In this document: positions 3,198 through 7,992 of the stretch, in pieces
Layout: each line of letters starts with the position of its first letter
How positions within the stretch are numbered: the first letter of the stretch is position 1
Origin: Gemmatimonadota bacterium
GTDB lineage: Bacteria > ARS69
Direction: 5' to 3'
Assembly: GCA_021604925.1 (NCBI GenBank)
Contig: BQJX01000104.1
Coordinates: forward strand, 1 to 7,992
DNA length: 7,992 bases
Position numbers and translations under genes: made by a program
Notes under the pieces: model-generated
Database searches by the model: none
Seen by the model: only the letters and a program-made list of their open reading frames with translations
Told to the model about the DNA's origin: nothing

Positions 3198-5999
3198 ATG
3201 CGAACGCACCTCGCCGCCGCCCTGAGTTCCGCCGCCCAAATCGTTCCAGCGTTGTGCATTGCCGCCGTCGGCCTTGGCGCGAGCGCGCTCGTCGCTCCGG
3301 CGTTCGGCGGCACCCACTTCGAGAGCGCCCACGTCCATCCGGTTGATATCTCACCGGATGGCTCCACTCTCTTCACGGTGCACACGGCCGACCATCGCCT
3401 GACTGTTTGGGACATCTCGGGTGTCGGCGTTCCGGTGCGGGTGGCCGAGATCCCGGTGGGGGTGGGCCCGGTTTCCGTGCGCGCCCGAACCAACAACGAG
3501 GTGTGGGTGGTCAACCACATCTCCGACGACATCAGCGTGGTCGATGTTCTTCTGGAGAACGTGGTGGCCACGCTGCAGGTCGGCGATGAGCCCTCCGACG
3601 TGGTCTTTGCGGGAACGCCGGAGCGGGCATTCGTGTCGGTCTCCCGCACGGACGAAGTGGTGGTGCTGGATCCCGCCAACCGGCTGGCCGCTCCCAACCG
3701 CATTGCGCTGCAGGCCAGTCTTCCTCGGTCGCTGGCGGTCTCGCAGGACGGCACGAAGGTCTACGTGGCCGTGCACGACAGCGGCAACCAGACGTCGGTG
3801 GTGTCGTTCACGAAGGTGACCGCGAACGGCGGGCCGCCGGCTCCGGTTCCGCCCATGGATCCGGGTCTTCCGCCCGCGCCCGAGACGGCGTTGATCGTGA
3901 AGCACAACGGCGTGAACTGGGTCGATGAGACCGGGACGTCGTGGGACAGCTCCCTTCCGTTCACGCTGCAGGACAACGACGTCATCGCCATCAACGTGGC
4001 CACCCAATCCGTGTCCCAGATCTTCTCCGGGGTGGGCACCACGCTCATGAACGTGGCGGTGAATCCGGCGGACGGTTCGGTCTGGGTCACGAACCAGGAC
4101 GCCATGAACGAAGTGCGCTTCGAGCGCGTGATCCAGGGACAGTTCGTGAAGAGCCGGGTCACCCGCCTGGACACGGGAGCCGGCACCGCCGTCCCGCACC
4201 ACCTCAACGCCCACATCAACTACGGCAATCCCTCGGGCGACGCGGTGGAGCGGAGCCTGAGCCTGGCCATCCCCACCGACGTGCAGATCTCCTCGGACGG
4301 CTCCTCGATCTATGTGGCCGCGTTCGGATCCGCCAAGGTGGGCGTGCTGAATAGCGCGGGGGCCGTCACCCGGCGGATTCCGGTGGGCAACGGGCCCAGC
4401 GGACTGGCGCTGGACGAAGCCAACAACCGCCTCTTTGTCGTGAATCGGCACACGAGTTCGCTGTCGGTCGTGGACCTCACGGACGATTCGTCGGTGGAGC
4501 TGTCGCTGGGCTACGACCCCACGCCGGCCAACATCCTGGCCGGTCGCACGCTGTTCTACAACGGCGAGAACTCCTCCGCGCATGGCGACCTGTCGTGTGC
4601 GAGCTGTCACGTCTTTGGCGGAGCGGACTACCTGGCCTGGGATCTCGGCGATCCGCTCGGTGCGTTCCAGGCGCCGCCGCCGGCCGCGCCCGGAGACACG
4701 CTGGCGGGCTTCCACCCCATGAAGGGCCCCATGACCACGCAGACCGCGCGCGGTCTGGAGGGAACCGAGCCGTTCCACTGGCGCGGCGACAAGGATGCGC
4801 TGCTGGGCTTCAACGGTGCGTTCGTGGCGCTGCAGGGTCGGGCCACGCCGCTGTCGGGTTCCGAGTTCCAGCTCTTCGAGGACTTCGTGTTCTCGATCCT
4901 GCTTCCGCCCAATCCGCATCGCGAACTGGACAACTCGCTACCCACCACGCTGAACGGGGATGACCCGTCGGTGGGGGAGACGTTCTTCAACACCAGCACC
5001 GGAGCCGGCGGCGGGAGTTGCCTGGGTTGCCACATCAACCCGTCCGGCAACGACAGTCGGGTGCTTCCCGAAGCGCGCGTGCAGGCGATTGCCAACCAGG
5101 ACATGACGATTCCGCAACTCCGCACCATGTACACCAAGATCGGGTTCGATCCCGCCGCGAGCACCAACTTCCGCGGATTCGGTACCACCCACAACGGCCA
5201 GAGCGGCAAGACATTCCCGCACCAGCTCACGCTGGGGCACGAGGGACGCTCCTTCCCGCCCGAGCCGGACAACAGCGATCTGGAAGCGTTCCTGCTCTGC
5301 TTTGACACGGGCACGCATCCGGTGGTGGGCGCGCAGTGGACCATGGACGGTACGAACGAGGCGGCGGGCATCGGTCGGCTGAACACCATGCTGGCCGTTG
5401 CGGATGGGCTGTCCGCCGGCGTGATCGCCAAGGGTCGCGATGGGGCGAGCCAGACCCGCGGCTGGGTCTACCTGGGCGGCGGCTCCTGGGAGTCGGATCG
5501 CCTGAGCGAGGGTTCCACCACCACGTCGGCACTGCTGACCTTGGCGGGGTCCGGCACCGAGATCACGTTCACGGGCGTGTTGGCCGGCACGCAGTTCCGG
5601 CACGGCGTGGACCGCGATGGAGACGGCTACCGCGATCGCGACGAGTTGGACGAAGGCTCGGACCCGGGCGATCCCGGATCCATTCCGGGCAGCGTGTCCG
5701 CGCCCGAGATCGCAGTGGGCCCGTCGGGGATTCGGTTCCTGAGCCGCAACCCCACCCGCACCGATGCGCAGTTCGCGTTCTCCATCGGGAATGCCGGGGC
5801 CGCGCAGGTGGGCGTGTACGACGTGCAAGGCCGCCTGGTCCGCACGCTGTATCGTGGCGTGGTGCAGGACGCCACCGAGCGACAGGCGCAGTGGGATCTG
5901 CGGGACGGCGCCGGTCGCCGCGTGGGCAGCGGAACGTACTTCGTGCGATTGCTGGACGTGGGTGGGTCGGTCACCAAACGCGTCACGGTTCTTCGCTAG
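3198..5999 (+). CDS. Secreted YVTN beta-propeller / di-haem cytochrome c protein with FlgD-like C-terminal domain
   Basis: 933 residues. The ATG at 3198 is chosen because it places a signal peptide at the N-terminus (residues 1-35, ending LVAPA) and follows GAGAGG by 7 nt. Residues about 44-215 and 355-430 are YVTN/NHL-type propeller blades (VHPVDISPDGSTLFTVH, DISVVDV, TDVQISSDGSSIYVAAF). Residues about 220-345 carry the intervening segment known from this propeller-cytochrome family (ALIVKHNGVNWVDE, FTLQDNDVIAI). Two haem c sites follow, C467-A-S-C-H471 and C608-L-G-C-H612, with the family motif EPFHWRGD (H527) between them and LRTMYTKIGF after. This layout is akin to MauG/di-haem peroxidases. 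Residues 805-816 (DRDGDGYRDRDE) are a calcium-binding loop. Residues about 850-933 form a FlgD-like Ig domain (VGVYDVQGRLVRTL, GTYFVRL) likely used for sorting or anchoring. It is probably periplasmic or surface-exposed redox; substrate unknown. Confidence 0.93.
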   Translation: MRTHLAAALSSAAQIVPALCIAAVGLGASALVAPAFGGTHFESAHVHPVDISPDGSTLFTVHTADHRLTVWDISGVGVPVRVAEIPVGVGPVSVRARTNNEVWVVNHISDDISVVDVLLENVVATLQVGDEPSDVVFAGTPERAFVSVSRTDEVVVLDPANRLAAPNRIALQASLPRSLAVSQDGTKVYVAVHDSGNQTSVVSFTKVTANGGPPAPVPPMDPGLPPAPETALIVKHNGVNWVDETGTSWDSSLPFTLQDNDVIAINVATQSVSQIFSGVGTTLMNVAVNPADGSVWVTNQDAMNEVRFERVIQGQFVKSRVTRLDTGAGTAVPHHLNAHINYGNPSGDAVERSLSLAIPTDVQISSDGSSIYVAAFGSAKVGVLNSAGAVTRRIPVGNGPSGLALDEANNRLFVVNRHTSSLSVVDLTDDSSVELSLGYDPTPANILAGRTLFYNGENSSAHGDLSCASCHVFGGADYLAWDLGDPLGAFQAPPPAAPGDTLAGFHPMKGPMTTQTARGLEGTEPFHWRGDKDALLGFNGAFVALQGRATPLSGSEFQLFEDFVFSILLPPNPHRELDNSLPTTLNGDDPSVGETFFNTSTGAGGGSCLGCHINPSGNDSRVLPEARVQAIANQDMTIPQLRTMYTKIGFDPAASTNFRGFGTTHNGQSGKTFPHQLTLGHEGRSFPPEPDNSDLEAFLLCFDTGTHPVVGAQWTMDGTNEAAGIGRLNTMLAVADGLSAGVIAKGRDGASQTRGWVYLGGGSWESDRLSEGSTTTSALLTLAGSGTEITFTGVLAGTQFRHGVDRDGDGYRDRDELDEGSDPGDPGSIPGSVSAPEIAVGPSGIRFLSRNPTRTDAQFAFSIGNAGAAQVGVYDVQGRLVRTLYRGVVQDATERQAQWDLRDGAGRRVGSGTYFVRLLDVGGSVTKRVTVLR

Positions 6000-6038
6000 G
6001 CCGTTGCAGGGGTCTTCACCTACCGCCGGGAGGTCGGC

Positions 6039-7541
6039 GTGAGTCACGGGCAGCGGCCCGGTCGGCGCCACGCCTATCTTGATCTTGCCCTGCTGGGGTT
6101 GGTGGTGGCCGCCACGTTCCGTTGGACGCGGAACCTCGGACTTTTGGGGTTCGACAGCTACGCCATCATCCTGACCAGCCGAATCCGGAGCTGGGCAGAC
6201 TTCGTGGGCACGTTCACGGAGTCGCTCATGGACGGACGTTACCCCGGCGACTTCTATCGCCCCATCCTGAATCTGACGTTCGCTGCCGACTACGCCGCGT
6301 GGGGAGTGGATCCGCTCGGGTACCAATGGACCAGCGCGCTGCTGTTCGGCCTCGCCGTGGTGGCCCTGCATCGACTGGCTCGAACCGTGGCACCCGGCGC
6401 CGTGCATTGGGTGGTTCCGTTCGTGTTCGTGCTGCATCCGGCCGCCTCGTACGTGGTTCCGTTCCCCGCGCGGCGCGCGGAGACGCTGTGCTGCCTGTTC
6501 CTCACGCTGGCGGTCACGTCGGCGTGTGCGCCTTCTCATCGACGTCGCTGGCTCGGGCCGCTGGCCGTCGCCGCCTTCACGGCCCTGGCCATCGGCAGCA
6601 AGGAAACCGGCTATCTGGCTCCGCCTCTCATGGCCCTTGCCGCGTGGATTGCGATCCCCGGATCGAGTCTGCGGGAGCGACTGCTGGAGGCTCTGCGCAG
6701 GGCGATCCCTTCGGGGCTTGCCGCGGTCGGAATGCTGCTGCTCCGCTGGCAGATCCTGGGTGGCTTGGGCGGGCACGGTAGCTCGGAGGTCGCCACGGCA
6801 CCTGAGAGGATCGGTGAAGTCGCGTTGAAGATCGGCGAGCGACTGGTGGTGCCGGCGTCCGAGGGCCTGTCGGTGGCTTGGGTGGTTCTGGCCACCGCTG
6901 CGTTCGCGGGCGTGGCGTTGCTCTCCCGAAGGCAGAACGCCGGAAGCCGCGCCGGCGCCCCGGCGTTGGCGTGGATCGCCCTGAGCTGGCTCGCGCTGTC
7001 CTGCCTCACCTACGCCAGCGCCGGACGCATGACGCCCTGGTACATCTTCATACCAGCCGCCGCGTGGTCCCTGGTTGTGGCCGCCATGATCACATGGCTG
7101 GTGGCCGGCGTGCGCTCGAACTCGCGACGCCTGGTGGGTCCTTCCGCGATCGGGTTGCTGGGCCTCATCCTGCTGGTGGGATACACCTCCCAGCAGTCGC
7201 TGCTGCTCCGCCCGGACCAGGATTGGATCAAGGTTACGGAGGCGTCCAGTGCCGTGCTGGATTCGCTGCGCGAGAGTCTGGAGGCGTCCACCAACGGAGA
7301 AGCGGTCGACATGGAGCTCGCGGAGGCCCAGAAGGTCGAGGGCCGATTCCGGTTCGGACGCCAGCTGCCGGCATACGCAGTGCAGGCGTGGTGTGAGTTG
7401 GAGATGCCGGATCGAAACATTCGCGTGGTGGCGCTGTCCCTGCGCGAACGGATGGTCTCGGGCACCGGAGTTCAACCGGATGAAGTGGTGGTGGTGGTGC
7501 CTCCCGTCCGCAACGCCGATGGGAAGAGCCCGGCGCCCTAG
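6039..7541 (+). CDS. Polytopic membrane glycosyltransferase, GT-C / TMTC-like (DUF1736-type) family
   Basis: 500 residues. The GTG start at 6039 is supported by GGAGG 5 nt upstream and by position 39 bp after the cytochrome gene, suggesting co-transcription. About eleven hydrophobic segments are visible (near 13-27, 97-115, 122-140, 147-163, 172-186, 190-207, 222-239, 276-295, 308-326, 334-355, 367-382). An acidic residue in the first external loop (D39 in GFDSY) is where GT-C enzymes carry their catalytic Asp. FYRPILNLTFAADYAAWGVDPLGYQ (72-96), LHP (132-134), PARRAE (143-148) and SKETG (187-191) match the signature order of the TMTC/DUF1736-like family. These enzymes use polyprenyl-phosphate sugars to glycosylate exported proteins or glycans. 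The C-terminal part (about 390-500) is soluble and lacks the TPR repeats often fused in this family. Donor and acceptor are unknown; the secreted neighbour is a conceivable target. Confidence 0.83.
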   Translation: MSHGQRPGRRHAYLDLALLGLVVAATFRWTRNLGLLGFDSYAIILTSRIRSWADFVGTFTESLMDGRYPGDFYRPILNLTFAADYAAWGVDPLGYQWTSALLFGLAVVALHRLARTVAPGAVHWVVPFVFVLHPAASYVVPFPARRAETLCCLFLTLAVTSACAPSHRRRWLGPLAVAAFTALAIGSKETGYLAPPLMALAAWIAIPGSSLRERLLEALRRAIPSGLAAVGMLLLRWQILGGLGGHGSSEVATAPERIGEVALKIGERLVVPASEGLSVAWVVLATAAFAGVALLSRRQNAGSRAGAPALAWIALSWLALSCLTYASAGRMTPWYIFIPAAAWSLVVAAMITWLVAGVRSNSRRLVGPSAIGLLGLILLVGYTSQQSLLLRPDQDWIKVTEASSAVLDSLRESLEASTNGEAVDMELAEAQKVEGRFRFGRQLPAYAVQAWCELEMPDRNIRVVALSLRERMVSGTGVQPDEVVVVVPPVRNADGKSPAP

Positions 7542-7992
7542 TTCGCGTAGCCGAGGGAGCGCAGGCGTTCCTCCAGCTCGAGTTGCTCTTCGCTGTCGAG
7601 TTCGGCGCCGGACGCGCCCTCGGGAGTCGCGAAGACGGCCCCTTCCTCTTCCGCGATCACCAGCGGCTCACCCACCTCCTTCAGGAAGCGGGTGAGGGAG
7701 CGGCCGTCCATGTCTTCGTACGTCGGCAGACCCAGCAGGTTCAGGACCGTGGGCGTCACGTCCACGACGGAGGCGCGTCCGCGCTCGGTGACGGCCCGGA
7801 ACTGGGGGCCGGCACCCACCAGGATCCCGTCCAGCGCGTGGTCCGGGGAACCGTTCTGGCGGAGTGCCACCCGGTGCCGGTCCTTGGCCAGCAGCCGAAC
7901 CCGCGGATCGGATTCCACGATGAGATCCGGGACCACGTCGCGGTACGGTCCCGGATAGAGATCCAGGCCCCGAAAGGTTTGGGTGGGTCCGG
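7538..7992 (-). CDS. Type I phosphodiesterase/nucleotide pyrophosphatase-like hydrolase, C-terminal part (partial at window edge)
   Basis: The frame enters from the right edge (first whole codon at 7990) and ends at TAG (complement of 7538-7540), giving 150 visible residues and no start. The order RGLDLYPGPYRDVVPDL, then NGSPDHALDGILVGAGP, VVDVTPTVLNLLGLPTYEDMDGRSL and a C-terminal LRSLGYAN is characteristic of the alkaline phosphatase superfamily branch annotated as type I phosphodiesterase/nucleotide pyrophosphatase or sulfatase-like. The His of PDHALDG sits where this superfamily carries its last metal-binding His. The nucleophile Thr/Ser and the other metal ligands would be upstream, outside the window. 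The acidic stretch DSEEQLELEERL near the end is also common in this group. The substrate cannot be told from this part. Confidence 0.87.
   Translation of the reverse strand, partial: GPTQTFRGLDLYPGPYRDVVPDLIVESDPRVRLLAKDRHRVALRQNGSPDHALDGILVGAGPQFRAVTERGRASVVDVTPTVLNLLGLPTYEDMDGRSLTRFLKEVGEPLVIAEEEGAVFATPEGASGAELDSEEQLELEERLRSLGYAN

Noticed and set aside
4938..7475. Minus-strand open frame of 845 codons, and another of 522 codons at 3351-4919
   Set aside because: Both lie antisense to the clearly recognisable cytochrome and glycosyltransferase genes, are rich in Arg, His, Gly and Gln, and show no family motifs.

Overview
The window is about two-thirds GC and densely coding. It carries five protein-coding genes on a coherent layout plus a compact regulatory zone around lexA. 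The large secreted haem protein ends in a FlgD-like Ig domain of the kind used as a C-terminal sorting or anchoring module in the FCB group and related uncultured phyla (Eisenbacteria, Latescibacteria, Krumholzibacteria and similar). Together with the secreted beta-helix protein and the base composition, this points to a high-GC, Gram-negative-type bacterium from that neighbourhood. This assignment is an inference; no rRNA or other phylogenetic marker is present apart from LexA.

Left part: positions 756 to 1 (minus strand, running off the window) encode the N-terminal 252 residues of an exported right-handed parallel beta-helix protein. A divergent intergenic region (757-987) follows. It holds a strong-looking sigma70-type promoter (TAGACA, 17 bp spacer, TATATT) whose spacer is almost exactly filled by an 18-bp perfect palindrome, ACTAGAC-N4-GTCTAGT. 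That promoter reads into a 376-residue gene (988-2118) with no obvious name. On inspection it looks like a drastically shortened, catalytically dead relative of DNA polymerase III alpha (DnaE/DnaE2). Stretches matching the GxGxGSxAxS loop, the segment leading to the catalytic aspartates (replaced here) and the fingers/tandem-HhH end are all recognisable.

Middle: a 308-bp non-coding stretch (2119-2426) separates this gene from lexA. It contains a 10-bp inverted repeat, a candidate degenerate copy of the same operator (CTAGAC-N4-GTC), five tandem copies of a 16-bp unit, and a 13-codon mini-ORF with a good ribosome binding site. The mini-ORF ends in an ATGA overlap with the lexA start, and lexA has no good ribosome binding site of its own. 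LexA (2427-3038) is complete, with the Ala-Gly cleavage site and Ser/Lys dyad. The simplest reading is an SOS module: LexA probably represses itself and the DnaE-like gene through an unfamiliar TAGAC-N4-GTCTA box.

Right part: a secreted beta-propeller/di-haem cytochrome with a calcium-binding motif and a FlgD-like C-terminal domain (3198-5999) is followed, 39 bp later and possibly in the same transcript, by a GT-C-type polytopic membrane glycosyltransferase (6039-7541). Convergent to this, the C-terminal end of an alkaline-phosphatase-superfamily type I phosphodiesterase (7992-7538, minus strand) enters from the right edge. The two convergent genes share one CTAG as their stop codons. Nothing resembling a tRNA, rRNA, insertion sequence or CRISPR array was seen.
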